From NCBI RefSeq assembly GCF_000696575.1, contig NZ_JMSQ01000016.1, positions 1-64,000 on the forward strand: a stretch of DNA of 64,000 nucleotides. The letters run 5' to 3'. The notes beneath the pieces were generated by a model. That model saw only the letters and a list, made by a program, of their open reading frames with translations, did no database searches and was not told where the DNA came from. This document shows positions 51,172 through 60,458 of the stretch, in pieces. Both the position numbers and the translations under genes were made by a program. The stretch comes from Siccibacter colletis. Lineage in GTDB: Bacteria > Pseudomonadota > Gammaproteobacteria > Enterobacterales > Enterobacteriaceae. How positions within the stretch are numbered: the first letter of the stretch is position 1; each line of letters starts with the position of its first letter.

Positions 51172-51908
51172 GTATCCTGGTCACCCGCCCCTCTCCTGAC
51201 GGTGAAGCGTTAGTCAGTCGTCTGCGCATGCAGGGTCTGGTGGCCTGGAGTTTTCCGCTGATTGAATTTGCCCCTGGCGCAGAGCTGACGCAGCTTCCTG
51301 CCCTGTTTGATGCCCTGCAGCCTGACGATTTAGTGTTTATGGTATCGCGTCATGCGGTAGAACATGCCCACGCGGCGCTTACGCGTGCGGGCCGCACATG
51401 GCCGGCTTCGCTGCGCTATTTTGCGATAGGCCGTTCTACGGCGCTGGCGCTCCATCAGGTGAGCGGGCAACCGGTCAATTATCCCCGCGATCGGGAAATC
51501 AGCGAAGTCTTGCTACAATTACCTGAATTACAAAATATTATCGGAAGAAAAGCGTTGATTCTGCGCGGCAACGGCGGACGCGAACTGCTCGGGGAAACCC
51601 TGACCGCACGCGGTGCCGACGTGACGTTTTGCGAATGTTATCAACGCTGTGAAAAGGTTTACGATGGCGCTCAGGAAGCCCATCGCTGGCAGATGCGCGG
51701 AGTGAATACTCTGGTGATCACCAGCGGTGAGATGCTGCATCAGCTTTTCAGACTGGTGCCTGAGTGGTATCGCACCCGCTGGCTACTGCGCTGTAAGGCA
51801 GTGGTAGTCAGCGAGCGGCTGGCAACCCTCGCCCGGGAACTGGGCTGGCAGGATATTAAGGTTGCCGATAACGCCGACAATGACGCGCTGCTGCGCGCGC
51901 TACTCTAA
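51168..51908 (+). CDS. hemD: Uroporphyrinogen III synthase HemD
   Basis: HemD cyclises hydroxymethylbilane to uroporphyrinogen III with inversion of ring D. The 246-aa protein has the weakly conserved two-domain fold with [17 protein letters not shown] at the start, the conserved YFAIGRST near 84 and LVITSGEML near 182. Its ATG overlaps the hemC stop (ATGA), so it is coupled. Confidence 0.96.
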   Translation: MSILVTRPSPDGEALVSRLRMQGLVAWSFPLIEFAPGAELTQLPALFDALQPDDLVFMVSRHAVEHAHAALTRAGRTWPASLRYFAIGRSTALALHQVSGQPVNYPRDREISEVLLQLPELQNIIGRKALILRGNGGRELLGETLTARGADVTFCECYQRCEKVYDGAQEAHRWQMRGVNTLVITSGEMLHQLFRLVPEWYRTRWLLRCKAVVVSERLATLARELGWQDIKVADNADNDALLRALL

Positions 51909-51929
51909 ATCTCATAACGGGAAGCCATA

Positions 51930-53090
51930 ATGACGGAACAACAGAATATCTCCGCCGTGGATGCAGAAACCAGGGATGCGACAGAAACGCCGCGTTCACC
52001 GGAACCGGCAAAGCCGGGCCGTACCGGTCTGGTGCTGAGCGTGATTGCCATCGCTATTGCGCTGGCAGCGGGCGCAGGCCTCTACAGCTGGGGTAAACAG
52101 CAGGCCTCCGCCCAGCGCACGACCAACGATACGCTGGTGAATCAGTTAACCGCGCTGCAAAAAGAGCAGGCGTCGCAGAAAGCGGATTTCGAAAAGCTCA
52201 TTCAGCAGCAGGCCAGCCAGTTGGAAGAGGCAAATCGCCAGCAGGCGACGCTGACGCGTCAGCTTGACGAAGTGCAGCAGAAAGTTGCCACTATTTCCGG
52301 CAGCGATGCCAAAACCTGGCTGCTGGCGCAGTCAGATTTCCTCGTGAAGCTCGCCGGCCGTAAGCTGTGGAGCGATCAGGATGTCACCACCGCCGCCGCG
52401 CTGCTGAAAAGCGCCGATGCCAGCCTGGCGGACATGAACGATCCGAGCCTGATTACCGCGCGTCGTGCCATTACGGAAGATATCGCCAGCCTCTCTGCGG
52501 TAACGCAGGTGGACTACGACGGCATCATCCTTAAAGTGAACCAGCTCTCCAACCAGATCGATAACCTGCGTCTGGCCGACAACAACAGCGACAGCGCGCC
52601 GATGGATGCTGACAGCAGCGAGCTTTCCAGCTCGCTCAGCGAATGGCGCGTTAACCTGGTAAAAAGCTGGCACAACTTTATGGACAGCTTCATTACCATT
52701 CGTCGCCGCGATGATACCGATGTGCCGCTGCTGGCACCAAATCAGGACGTCTACCTGCGCGAAAACATCCGTTCACGTCTGCTGGTCGCAGCCCAGGCCG
52801 TGCCGCGCCATCAGGATGAAACCTACAAGCAGGCGCTGGATAACGTCTCGACGTGGGTTCGTGCTTACTACGATACCGACGACGCCTCCACCAAAGCATT
52901 CCTGGAGGAGCTGGATAACCTGAGCCAGCAGAACATCCGCATGGATATTCCGGAAGCGCTGCAAAGCCAGCCGATTCTGGAAAAAATGATGCAAAACCGC
53001 GTGCGTAATCTGATGGCGCAGCCGACCGCGCAGAGCGCACCGGCCACTGACGCCGCACCCGCACCTGCCGCGCCGGCACAGGGAGAGTAA
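51930..53090 (+). CDS. hemX: HemX inner membrane protein
   Basis: HemX of enterobacteria was once called uroporphyrinogen methyltransferase, but its function in heme metabolism is not settled. The 386-aa protein has a disordered N terminus, one membrane helix near residues 31-51 ([19 protein letters not shown]), a coiled coil to about 115 and a periplasmic HemX domain ending in an Ala/Pro-rich tail. It lies 21 bp after hemD and 2 bp before hemY. Confidence 0.94.
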   Translation: MTEQQNISAVDAETRDATETPRSPEPAKPGRTGLVLSVIAIAIALAAGAGLYSWGKQQASAQRTTNDTLVNQLTALQKEQASQKADFEKLIQQQASQLEEANRQQATLTRQLDEVQQKVATISGSDAKTWLLAQSDFLVKLAGRKLWSDQDVTTAAALLKSADASLADMNDPSLITARRAITEDIASLSAVTQVDYDGIILKVNQLSNQIDNLRLADNNSDSAPMDADSSELSSSLSEWRVNLVKSWHNFMDSFITIRRRDDTDVPLLAPNQDVYLRENIRSRLLVAAQAVPRHQDETYKQALDNVSTWVRAYYDTDDASTKAFLEELDNLSQQNIRMDIPEALQSQPILEKMMQNRVRNLMAQPTAQSAPATDAAPAPAAPAQGE

Positions 53091-53092
53091 CC

Positions 53093-54289
53093 ATGCTTAA
53101 AGTTTTATTGCTCTTTCTGCTGCTAATCGCCGGTATCGTGCTTGGCCCGATGATGGCTGGTCATCAGGGCTACGTGCTGATTCAGACCGACAACTACAAC
53201 ATCGAAACCAGCGTCACCGCGCTGGTGATCATTCTGCTGCTGTCGCTGGTGGTGCTGTTTGCCGTTGAGTGGCTGCTGCGCCGCCTGTTCCGTACCGGAG
53301 CCTATACCCGCGGCTGGTTCATGGGCCGCAAGCGCCGTCGCGCACACAAGCAGACTAATCAGGCGCTGCTCAAGCTGGCCGAAGGGGACTATCAGCAGGT
53401 TGAGAAACTGATGTCACGCAATGCCGATCACGCTGAACAGCCGGTGGTGAACTACCTGCTCGCCGCAGAAGCCGCGCAGCAACGTGGGGATGAGATCCGT
53501 GCCAATCAGCATCTAGAGCGCGCCGCCGAGCTGTCGGATAACGACCCGATCCCGGTAGAGATCACCCGCGTTCGCCTGCAGCTGGCCCGCAACGAGTTTC
53601 ACGCGGCACGCCACGGCATCGATAAGCTGCTGGAGATTTCGCCGCGCCATCCGGAAGTGCTGCGCCTGGCCGAACAGGCGTACATTCATACCGGTGCCTG
53701 GGCATCACTGCTGGACATCATTCCTTCTATGGAAAAAGCGCAGGTCGGTGACGAAGAGCATCGTATCGCTCTGCAGCGCCAGGCGTGGATTGGCATGATG
53801 GATCAGGCGCGCGCCGATCAGGGTAGCGAAGGGCTGAAGCTGTGGTGGAAAAACCAGAGCCGCAAAACGCGCCATGAGCCAGCCCTGCAGGTGGCAATGG
53901 CGGAGCATCTGATTGAGTGTGACGATCACGATACCGCGCAGGAGATTATTCTCGACGGGCTGAAGCGCCAGTATGACGAGCGTCTGGTATTGCTGATGCC
54001 GCGTCTGAAATCGAGCGAACCAGAGCAGCTGGAAAAAGCGCTGCGTCATCAGATCCGCACGCTGGGCGATCGCCCGCTGCTGTGGAGTACGCTCGGCCAG
54101 CTGCGCATGAAGCGTGGCGAATGGCAGGAGGCAGCGCTCGCCTTCCGCGCAGCGCTGAAGCAGCGACCGGATGCCTTCGACTACGCCTGGCTTGCCGACA
54201 CCCTTGACCGACTGCACCAGCCGGAAGAGGCCGCCACCATGCGACGCGATGGGCTACTGCTCACCCTGCAAAACAACGCCCCGCAATAA
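53093..54289 (+). CDS. hemY: HemY protein, inner membrane TPR protein
   Basis: HemY of gamma-proteobacteria has two N-terminal membrane helices (LLLFLLLIAGIVLGPMMAG and TALVIILLLSLVVLFAVEW) and a cytoplasmic tetratricopeptide repeat region; it is not the Bacillus-type protoporphyrinogen oxidase of the same name. It is implicated in coordinating late heme synthesis. The 398-aa length matches E. coli. It ends the hemCDXY operon before a strong terminator. Confidence 0.95.
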   Translation: MLKVLLLFLLLIAGIVLGPMMAGHQGYVLIQTDNYNIETSVTALVIILLLSLVVLFAVEWLLRRLFRTGAYTRGWFMGRKRRRAHKQTNQALLKLAEGDYQQVEKLMSRNADHAEQPVVNYLLAAEAAQQRGDEIRANQHLERAAELSDNDPIPVEITRVRLQLARNEFHAARHGIDKLLEISPRHPEVLRLAEQAYIHTGAWASLLDIIPSMEKAQVGDEEHRIALQRQAWIGMMDQARADQGSEGLKLWWKNQSRKTRHEPALQVAMAEHLIECDDHDTAQEIILDGLKRQYDERLVLLMPRLKSSEPEQLEKALRHQIRTLGDRPLLWSTLGQLRMKRGEWQEAALAFRAALKQRPDAFDYAWLADTLDRLHQPEEAATMRRDGLLLTLQNNAPQ

Positions 54290-54295
54290 CACGCC

Positions 54296-54319
54296 AACCC
54301 CTCTCCGGAGGGGTTTTTT
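54296..54319 (+). terminator. Rho-independent terminator of hemCDXY
   Basis: AACCCCTC-TCCG-GAGGGGTT forms a strong hairpin followed by TTTTTT. It starts 6 bp after the hemY stop. Confidence 0.92.
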
Positions 54320-54325
54320 ATATCT

Positions 54326-54485
54326 GCACGCAGCCAACGCCGTCAGAACGTGAAAGATCAGCTACACGTCTGCGCGTTAGATTTCGCGTTCTGGCAAGGC
54401 GGCAAGTAAACGAATCCCCGGGAGCTTACATCAGTAAGTGACCGGGGTGAGCGCACGCAGCCAACACAGCCAGTGCGTGAAAGAT
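54326..54485. repeat. ERIC (IRU) repeat with partial tandem copy
   Basis: Positions 54411-54431 match the ERIC1R primer region reversed, and 54432-54453 match ERIC2 (AGTAAGTGACCGGGGTGAGCG here), which is diagnostic of the enterobacterial intergenic repeat. A 33-bp direct repeat (54326-54358 and 54453-54485; GCACGCAGCCAAC...CGTGAAAGAT) has a period of 127 bp, the usual ERIC length. This suggests one complete element preceded by the right end of another. It lies between the hemY terminator and the glmZ terminator. Confidence 0.85.
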
Positions 54486-54493
54486 GACGTGCA

Positions 54494-54696
54494 GAAAAAA
54501 GACCTGCCCGAGGGCAGGTCTAAACAGGTCTAAGACAACTTATTGTGGTGCTTCACTCAACGTTATGTCCATGGTGTCTGATGAGACTGCGGAGCAGCGA
54601 CATCTGTCTGTGGACGATAAGCACCGTAAACGGCTCTGCGTCATTCCTGGGTTTATGAGGCCTGAGGCGAACATAAGAAGTGGAATGAGCATCTAC
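54494..54696 (-). ncRNA. glmZ: Small regulatory RNA GlmZ
   Basis: GlmZ is an Hfq-bound sRNA that activates glmS translation (glucosamine-6-phosphate synthase) and is cleaved by RNase E with RapZ. On the minus strand the RNA starts GTAGATGCTCATTCC at 54696, contains ATGACGCAGAGCCGTTTACG and GACACCATGGACA, and keeps the glmS-pairing/processing segment AGACCTGTTT near the 3' end. It ends with a hairpin (AGACCTGCCC/GGGCAGGTCT) and TTTTTT. Length about 203 nt versus 207 in E. coli. Position after hemY matches E. coli, where aslA is the other neighbour. Confidence 0.93.
54501..54522 (-). terminator. glmZ: GlmZ 3' terminator
   Basis: AGACCTGCCC-T/C-GGGCAGGTCT is a near-perfect hairpin followed on the minus strand by TTTTTTC (54494-54500). 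It differs in sequence from the E. coli GlmZ terminator but serves the same role, and it repeats the GACCTG of the pairing segment just upstream. Confidence 0.88.
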
Positions 54697-54707
54697 GCAA
54701 TAATTAT

Positions 54708-54723
54708 TGCACAGATCGTGCCA
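54708..54723 (-). promoter_or_regulatory. Sigma-54 promoter of glmZ
   Basis: The minus strand reads TGGCACG-ATCT-GTGCA, matching the sigma-54 consensus (GG at -24, GC at -12). Spacing places the start at 54696-54697, where the conserved GlmZ 5' end begins. An AATAAT hexamer (54703-54708) could also act as a sigma-70 -10 with the same start, so an overlapping arrangement is possible, though no good -35 is seen. Confidence 0.9.
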
Positions 54724-54835
54724 GGTTTGTAGATCCTCAAAATCAGCAGGTTTTTGGCAAGGATTTACAAGACGTTAGCTGGCGCCCGCACTGGGCTGGA
54801 AAACCGCCTTTTTATCCACTGACAGCGGTCTGAGC

Positions 54836-54853
54836 TGTCTCCAGCAGACGACA
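54836..54853. promoter_or_regulatory. GlrR activator site proximal to glmZ
   Basis: TGTC-N10-GACA matches the GlrR (YfhA) binding consensus exactly. Its centre is about 148 bp upstream of the glmZ start. A near-match to an IHF site (AATCAG-N4-TTT, 54741-54753) lies between it and the promoter. Confidence 0.85.
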
Positions 54854-54898
54854 GTTATCCTCTTATCCTGGTAATATCATTAATATCATTAACTTATA

Positions 54899-54916
54899 TG
54901 TCTCCTGATTGAGACA
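54899..54916. promoter_or_regulatory. GlrR activator site, middle
   Basis: A second exact TGTC-N10-GACA. The stretch between this and the proximal site is A/T-rich (repeated AATATCATT, 54872-54890) and may bind IHF. Confidence 0.85.
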
Positions 54917-54930
54917 ATGGCGTACTGCGC

Positions 54931-54948
54931 TGTCGTTAAAAGAGGACA
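54931..54948. promoter_or_regulatory. GlrR activator site, distal
   Basis: A third exact TGTC-N10-GACA, 32 bp centre to centre from the middle site. Three sites are the arrangement described for GlrR at glmY and glmZ in enterobacteria. Beyond it, 54949-55045 shows nothing I recognise. Confidence 0.85.
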
Positions 54949-55042
54949 GTGGACTCGAGCCGTGCTGCACAAGCAAGGAAAGGAAAAGTAGAAAGGAGAA
55001 CAAAGTGAAGGGCTTATGAACGCTGAGGAAGATTGCGGAAAA

Positions 55043-55068
55043 CAAAAAACCCCGCCGAAGCGGGGTTC
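55043..55068 (-). terminator. Terminator of the tRNA operon
   Basis: On the minus strand AACCCCGC-TTC-GGCGGGGTT is followed by TTTTTTG, directly after tRNA-Pro. Confidence 0.92.
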
Positions 55069-55073
55069 AAAAT

Positions 55074-55150
55074 TGGTCGGCGAGAGAGGATTCGAACCTC
55101 CGACCCACTGGTCCCAAACCAGTTGCGCTACCAAGCTGCGCTACTCGCCG
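55074..55150 (-). tRNA. proM: tRNA-Pro (TGG)
   Basis: A 77-nt cloverleaf with CGGCGAG/CTCGCCG acceptor, anticodon TGG, TTCGAAT T-loop and encoded CCA. It is identical in type and place to E. coli proM, last in the argX-hisR-leuT-proM operon. Confidence 0.97.
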
Positions 55151-55188
55151 ATGTACTGCTTTTTGAATTTTTAGTTCAATCTAAGTTG

Positions 55189-55275
55189 TGGTGCGAGGGG
55201 GGGGACTTGAACCCCCACGTCCGTAAGGACACTAACACCTGAAGCTAGCGCGTCTACCAATTCCGCCACCTTCGC
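55189..55275 (-). tRNA. leuT: tRNA-Leu (CAG)
   Basis: An 87-nt class II tRNA with a long variable arm (TGTCCTTACGGACG), anticodon CAG, TTCAAGT T-loop and encoded CCA. It corresponds to E. coli leuT. Confidence 0.97.
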
Positions 55276-55298
55276 ATTCCACAGAACTCTTTTAATAA

Positions 55299-55375
55299 TG
55301 GGGTGGCTAATGGGACTCGAACCCACGACAACTGGAATCACAATCCAGGGCTCTACCAACTGAGCTATAGCCACC
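55299..55375 (-). tRNA. hisR: tRNA-His (GTG)
   Basis: A 77-nt tRNA with GGTGGCT/AGCCACC acceptor, anticodon GTG, TTCGAAT T-loop and encoded CCA. It corresponds to E. coli hisR. The extra 5' G typical of tRNA-His is present. Confidence 0.97.
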
Positions 55376-55437
55376 ACTGTATTCTTTTACGCGGTACCAC
55401 TAACATCGTACCACCGCAGCTCAAGCGCCTGTCTAAA

Positions 55438-55514
<77 letters not shown>

Positions 55515-55535
55515 GTAGCGCCGTTGCGGAGGGGG

Positions 55536-55564
55536 ATACTACGGACTTCGTGCCCAGCTGTCTA
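55536..55564 (-). promoter_or_regulatory. Promoter of the argX-hisR-leuT-proM operon
   Basis: On the minus strand TAGACA (55559-55564) and TAGTAT (55536-55541) are spaced by 17 bp. A GC-rich discriminator (CCCCCTCCGC) follows, typical of stringently controlled stable RNA promoters. Confidence 0.85.
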
Positions 55565-55574
55565 GTGCTTTTTT

Positions 55575-55613
55575 GAAGAAAATGCGCGTTTGGTTATGCT
55601 TTGCGCATTTTGC
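55575..55613 (-). terminator. Terminator of yifK
   Basis: On the minus strand AAAATGCGC and GCGCATTTT form a 9-bp stem just after the yifK stop, followed by TCTTC. It overlaps the upstream part of the tRNA promoter region. Confidence 0.75.
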
Positions 55614-55616
55614 TTC

Positions 55617-57002
55617 TTATCCGTCCGCTTTCGTCGTAATTACATGGCGATGTAAACCAAATAACTTATACGCCATGCTGACCGCCGCCATAAAGATGGC
55701 CCCGACAATCAGTGACATACGCGTATCTTCGTTCAACCCCATACCGACCAAAACGCAGATCAGGAACGCCATCGTCAGCCAGTTTGCCCACGGGAACAAA
55801 ATAGAGCGGAACGGATGTGATGCAATCGCCTCGCGGTGCGTTTTGCGGAAACGCAGCTGGCTAATCAGGATCACAAACCACGGCACCATACCCGGCAGCA
55901 CGCTGGCGCTGTAGACGTAAACAAATACGCGCTGCGGGTTCGGAATAATGTAGTTCAGGCAGGAGCCAATCAGCAGGATCGCGATCGACAGCGCGACCCC
56001 GGCAACCGGGATACCGTTGCGCGACACTTTCCCCATCGCCGCTGGCAGCTGGCGGTTTTTCGCCAGCGCGTAGAGCATGCGGCCGCAGCTGTACATTCCG
56101 CTGTTGCATCCGGACAGCGCGGCAGTCAGTACCACAAAGTTGATGATGCCCGCCGCAGCAACAATACCGATTCGGGAGAACGTCAGCACGAACGGGCTGC
56201 CGGTGGTGCCAATCTCATTCCACGGGAACAGCGTCACGATGACGAAAATCGCACCGACGTAGAAGATCAGAATACGCCATAGTACCTTGCTGACCGCGCT
56301 GCGCAGGGTAACCTGCGGATTCTTCGCTTCGCCAGCGGTGATGCCGATAAGCTCCACGCCCTGATACGAGGCGACGACAATACAGAGCGCCGTCAGGAAG
56401 CCTTTCCAGCCACCCGCAAAGAACCCACCGTGCTCTGTCAGGTTACCTAAGCCGGTCGGTTGACCGCCGATACCGAAGCCAAAAAAGATAACGCCGAGGC
56501 CGATAACGATCATCACGATAATGGTGGTGACTTTGATCATCGCAAACCAGAATTCGATTTCGCCGTAAAGACGCACCGCCGCCAGGTTTGCCAGCGCCAC
56601 CAGCCCTACCGCGATAATCGCCGGTATCCACTGCGGTAGTTCCGGGAACCAGTACTGGGCATATAGCCCGATGGCGGTAATCTCCGAGATGCCGACCGCC
56701 ATCCACATAAACCAGTAGGACCAGGCGGTGAGATAGCCGAAGAACGGGCTCATATAGCGATGCGCATACACGGCGAATGAACCGGTGACCGGCTCAAGGA
56801 ACAGCATCTCGCCCATAGAACGCATAATAAAGAAGACAAACAGGCCGGCGATGATATAGGCCAGCAGCACCGATGGCCCCGCCCATTTCAGGGTGCTTGC
56901 CGCGCCCATAAATAACCCGACCCCGATGGTGCCGCCCAGCGCGATCAGTTCGATATGTCGAGCTTCCAGCCCACGCTGTAGCTCCGCTTTTTGTTCCGCC
57001 AT
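55617..57002 (-). CDS. yifK: Amino acid permease YifK (ThrP)
   Basis: YifK is an APC-superfamily permease, reported in E. coli as the threonine/serine transporter ThrP. The 461-aa protein has twelve predicted spans and the family motif [15 protein letters not shown] near residues 20-34. I chose [11 protein letters not shown], the E. coli-like start, over an in-frame upstream codon. It lies between wecG and the tRNA operon. The 267-bp upstream gap (57003-57269) should hold its promoter; Lrp and GcvB control are known elsewhere, but I cannot mark sites here. Confidence 0.94.
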   Translation of the reverse strand: MAEQKAELQRGLEARHIELIALGGTIGVGLFMGAASTLKWAGPSVLLAYIIAGLFVFFIMRSMGEMLFLEPVTGSFAVYAHRYMSPFFGYLTAWSYWFMWMAVGISEITAIGLYAQYWFPELPQWIPAIIAVGLVALANLAAVRLYGEIEFWFAMIKVTTIIVMIVIGLGVIFFGFGIGGQPTGLGNLTEHGGFFAGGWKGFLTALCIVVASYQGVELIGITAGEAKNPQVTLRSAVSKVLWRILIFYVGAIFVIVTLFPWNEIGTTGSPFVLTFSRIGIVAAAGIINFVVLTAALSGCNSGMYSCGRMLYALAKNRQLPAAMGKVSRNGIPVAGVALSIAILLIGSCLNYIIPNPQRVFVYVYSASVLPGMVPWFVILISQLRFRKTHREAIASHPFRSILFPWANWLTMAFLICVLVGMGLNEDTRMSLIVGAIFMAAVSMAYKLFGLHRHVITTKADG

Positions 57003-57269
57003 AAATCCTCTGTTGTGTTTGCTGCTTGCTCCGGCTTTACCGGTTATTTTGATGGTCGTTGCCATAGCTCAATAACAGGCCATGCTGCGCCGCAATAGTT
57101 TACGGGCGCACAAAATCACCACGGCAGTGCGTTGAGTGTGCCGAATGGTTTCGCAAAACGGAGGAAATGGCAAATAAAGCGTTATAAAAAGGCGCTGGCG
57201 GTACAAAAAAGCAGCGGGAGGCAGGATAAGCAGCGCGGTTGGCGCGCGCTGCCCAGGGTTTTTCGCTGA

Positions 57270-58010
57270 TTACAGGCGCCCGGTGTAGTGCCAGGCGAGA
57301 TAGCGCAGCAGCTTGATCTGGCGCTTGATACGGCTCGGCTGAGACAGCAGCCGGTAAAGCCACTCCAGGCCGAGGTTCTGCCACACTTTCGGCGCGCGCT
57401 TAACGTGCCCGGTAAATACATCGTAGGTACCGCCCACGCCCATATAAAGCGCGTTGGGATGTACCAGACGGCAGTCGCGCATCAGCAACTCCTGGCGCGG
57501 CGACCCCATTGCTACCGTCACGATCTGCGCCCCGCTGTCGCGGATACGTGCAAACAGCGCGTCGCGCTCGTCGGCAGCGAAATAGCCGTCCTGGGTATCA
57601 ACGATATTAACGTTCCACTGGCGGCGCAGCTTATCGACGGTTTCTGCCAACACTTCCGGCTTGCCGCCCACCAGAAACACCGGCGTTCCCTCTTTGCCGG
57701 CGCGTTCCATCAGGGCTTCCCACAGATCGGCTCCCGCCACGCGTGACACCTGCGCCTCGGGGTTTTTCTTGCGAATAGAGCGCACGACGCTGATGCCATC
57801 GGCATACTTAAACTCCGCCGCCTCAATCAGCGCCCTTACCTGCGCGTCATGTTCCACCGCCAGCATCTTTTCCGCATTAATCGCGATAAGCGTACCGCTT
57901 CTGAGCGAACCGCCTGAATAGAGGTAATCGAGCGCATGCTGCATGTTGCGCCAGCCCAGCAAATTAAGGCCGCGCAGCGCATAAACCGGCGCGGTAACCT
58001 GTTGTGTCAT
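57270..58010 (-). CDS. wecG: UDP-ManNAcA transferase WecG
   Basis: WecG (RffM) adds N-acetylmannosaminuronic acid to lipid I, forming lipid II of enterobacterial common antigen. The 246-aa GT26 family protein has the signature [16 protein letters not shown] near residue 34 and [14 protein letters not shown] near 170. It is the last gene of the wec operon, 10 bp after wzyE. Confidence 0.95.
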   Translation of the reverse strand: MTQQVTAPVYALRGLNLLGWRNMQHALDYLYSGGSLRSGTLIAINAEKMLAVEHDAQVRALIEAAEFKYADGISVVRSIRKKNPEAQVSRVAGADLWEALMERAGKEGTPVFLVGGKPEVLAETVDKLRRQWNVNIVDTQDGYFAADERDALFARIRDSGAQIVTVAMGSPRQELLMRDCRLVHPNALYMGVGGTYDVFTGHVKRAPKVWQNLGLEWLYRLLSQPSRIKRQIKLLRYLAWHYTGRL

Positions 58011-58020
58011 GTATATCCCT

Positions 58021-59382
58021 TCAGGCGTTTTGCGTTTGTGAAAGTTGCCCGGCCGCTTTTGCGCGCCGCGAATGGACCAGCCCGGCGGTGTCGAGCAGCC
58101 AGTACAGCAGCTTGGCCAGCATCAGGCAGGCACCGAATACCAGCATAAAGAACACCACTCTGGAGACGAACGAGTCGAGTCCTTCACGCGCCAGCACAAT
58201 CATGTTGAAGATGGCACCAAAGCAGAAACTGTGCAGGATCGCCGCCTTGTAGCGATTTGGCTCTGCAATGCCCCTGACGTAAAGCCAGTCGAACCATTTA
58301 ATAATCAGCCCCACCGCCACCGCACCCAGCGGAATAAACCAGACGCCGCCCATCACCACCAGCGACCCGATAAGCGTTGGTGAGATCGCAAGGCCAGAGT
58401 GGTTGTTCAGCACTTCCCAGGTAAAGTAGTTGGCGGTGTTGAGCACCAGGTTAGGCCGGTCCGGCCAGACCCAGCTCGGGATAAACACGTAAAAATCACG
58501 GGCGATGGGCGCCAGCCCCTGGAAGTCGATTTTGTCGTAGTTATTGAGCAGCAGCGCCAGGTTTTCCCACGGCGAGAAGGTGTCACGCGTCAAATACAGG
58601 AAGGTGTAAAACGCTTCGTCGCCGCGCACGTCAAGGCCATAGCGTTTCAGCGCCAGCCAGAACATCCCGACAATGCCGAACACGCCCGCCGCTACCAGCA
58701 TCCACAGCGAGATCCAGCCGCGAATAATGCCGATAAACAGGAAGATGGCGAAGGCAATAATGATGTTGGCGCGCGTCCCGCCGACAATCATGTAGGTCAA
58801 CAGGCCAAACGCCACGGTACTGACCAGGAAGAAAATCCAGCTGCGCGAGTCCTGCTTCAGGAAATAAACCACCAGCATCGCCGGAATAAAGAAGTAGAAG
58901 AAGCGCTTAAGGGCTACGCCGGAGACGTCGCTGGAAAATATCTGGCTGTACGAGTGCAGGCGGAACAGCAGAAAGCCGTTGTGCATAAAGAAAATGCCGA
59001 CGCTGACCAGCGCCACCGTGGCCAACATCACCCAAGTGAGATGGGTTTCGACCCGGTTCATGGTGAACAGGGGTTTGCGCACGCCGCCAGACGAGGCTGC
59101 CCGCAACCGGGTTTTGTAGGTGACGTAATAGATAGCATAGAAGCAGGTGGCAGCCAGCAGCGCCTGCATCAGCACCTCGGCGGGTATCACCGCGACGTCA
59201 AAGCGGAACACCAGAATGCTGGTTAGCGGGAACCCAAAGAAGAAGGTCAGCAAAAACAGCAGCGAGAAAAAGACGTTGAAGTTAAAGCGCACGCGGCGGA
59301 ACTCAAACCACGTCTGCGCGCCGATAAACAGCGAGGCCAGCAGCCAGATCAGGAACAGCCCACTAAATTGCAACAGACTCAT
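58021..59382 (-). CDS. wzyE: ECA polysaccharide polymerase WzyE
   Basis: WzyE polymerises the trisaccharide repeat of enterobacterial common antigen in the periplasmic face of the inner membrane. The 453-aa protein has about 11 membrane spans and a large periplasmic loop ([21 protein letters not shown]) with conserved residues. Its ATG overlaps the wecF stop (ATGA). Confidence 0.95.
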   Translation of the reverse strand: MSLLQFSGLFLIWLLASLFIGAQTWFEFRRVRFNFNVFFSLLFLLTFFFGFPLTSILVFRFDVAVIPAEVLMQALLAATCFYAIYYVTYKTRLRAASSGGVRKPLFTMNRVETHLTWVMLATVALVSVGIFFMHNGFLLFRLHSYSQIFSSDVSGVALKRFFYFFIPAMLVVYFLKQDSRSWIFFLVSTVAFGLLTYMIVGGTRANIIIAFAIFLFIGIIRGWISLWMLVAAGVFGIVGMFWLALKRYGLDVRGDEAFYTFLYLTRDTFSPWENLALLLNNYDKIDFQGLAPIARDFYVFIPSWVWPDRPNLVLNTANYFTWEVLNNHSGLAISPTLIGSLVVMGGVWFIPLGAVAVGLIIKWFDWLYVRGIAEPNRYKAAILHSFCFGAIFNMIVLAREGLDSFVSRVVFFMLVFGACLMLAKLLYWLLDTAGLVHSRRAKAAGQLSQTQNA

Positions 59383-60458
59383 GCTTGCTCTCCTGCCGCG
59401 ATACGCAGTGCCGCGTCCCAGCCGGTCAGATAGTTGGGTTTGAAGAAGGCAATCTGGCTGACGTCCACCTCGCGCAGCTGGCGCTGGGCTTCTTTCACTA
59501 CTGCCTCTGACAGCGCATCACCGGTAAACAGCACCGGAATATGCTGCTCGACCATATCCTGCCAGAACGGGTTCTTACGGCTCAGCACGCAGGGCACGCC
59601 TGCCTGAATCAGCAGACACAGGGTGCCGATCCCTTGCTGACGGGCAAAAATGAAATACCCGAGATCGCAACGGCGCAGCAGTGTCAGATAGTCGTTAAAT
59701 TCCAGCTTATCGCGAAGGATCTGTAAACGCTCACCGCTGAACAGCGCCCGCCCGGCCTGCTCGACCTCGTTAATATAAGCCTCGTTCCCGGTGGGATAGC
59801 CCATCGGCACCACCACGTTGACGCTGTCGCCAAACTGCTGATGCACTGCACGCAGAGCGGCAATGTGCTCATTGCTGCGATCCCCGGAGTTGCCGACCAG
59901 CACGGTCAGCGGGCCGTTCTCCGGGCGTGGTTGAGCGACCCCGTTTAACGTTGGGTCCATGCGCGTCGGGAAATAGAGCAGCGACCCCGGCACCTGCGGG
60001 TGGCGCTGCGCAAACCACGCCAGGTCGCCGCGGGTGGCAAAGACATGGCCGATTCGCCCCTGAGCGAGGCGACGCAGATGGTAGAACAGACGAAACTTCA
60101 GGCTGCGGGAAACTTCATACAGATCGGCTCCCCAGATATGCCAGCTTACCTGCGCAGGCTTCAGCCCGCCGGTAAGCAAGGCGATCCACAGCGTGGTATT
60201 GAACTGACCGTGGAAGAAAAAGCGCTGCGCGCGATCGGCACGCGCCAGGGCGATAACCGCCTGGGCCAGCGCTTTTTTGTTCGCATAGCGCTGCACGTTG
60301 AGCGCCGGGAAAGCGTTGTCGAAGCCGGGATCGGTAGAAACAACCATAAATTCACGCGCGTGCGCGCCGCTGGCCGCCAGTTCATCATTGAAGAACCGGA
60401 GCACGGTCTGGTTGTGGTGTGGGATATCCGATCCCAGAATGTGAATCAGTGCAGTCAT
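59379..60458 (-). CDS. wecF: Fuc4NAc transferase WecF
   Basis: WecF (RffT) adds 4-acetamido-4,6-dideoxygalactose to lipid II to give lipid III of common antigen. The 359-aa protein is GT56 family, with [11 protein letters not shown] near residue 6, [11 protein letters not shown] near 123 and [13 protein letters not shown] near 191. It overlaps wzyE and wzxE by 4 bp each, so the genes are translationally coupled. Confidence 0.96.
   Translation of the reverse strand: MTALIHILGSDIPHHNQTVLRFFNDELAASGAHAREFMVVSTDPGFDNAFPALNVQRYANKKALAQAVIALARADRAQRFFFHGQFNTTLWIALLTGGLKPAQVSWHIWGADLYEVSRSLKFRLFYHLRRLAQGRIGHVFATRGDLAWFAQRHPQVPGSLLYFPTRMDPTLNGVAQPRPENGPLTVLVGNSGDRSNEHIAALRAVHQQFGDSVNVVVPMGYPTGNEAYINEVEQAGRALFSGERLQILRDKLEFNDYLTLLRRCDLGYFIFARQQGIGTLCLLIQAGVPCVLSRKNPFWQDMVEQHIPVLFTGDALSEAVVKEAQRQLREVDVSQIAFFKPNYLTGWDAALRIAAGEQA

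Noticed and set aside
53093-54289. HemY as a protoporphyrinogen oxidase
   Set aside because: The Bacillus enzyme of that name is an FAD oxidase; this protein has two membrane helices and TPR-like repeats and no FAD motif. HemG in this window supplies the oxidase.
54484-54732. 82-codon open frame over the glmZ locus
   Set aside because: It runs antisense through GlmZ and its promoter; the conserved RNA, terminator and sigma-54 elements explain the sequence better.
54949-55045. Purine-rich stretch (GGAAAGGAAAAGTAGAAAGGAG) considered as a gene start
   Set aside because: It looks like a ribosome site, but no meaningful frame follows before the tRNA terminator.
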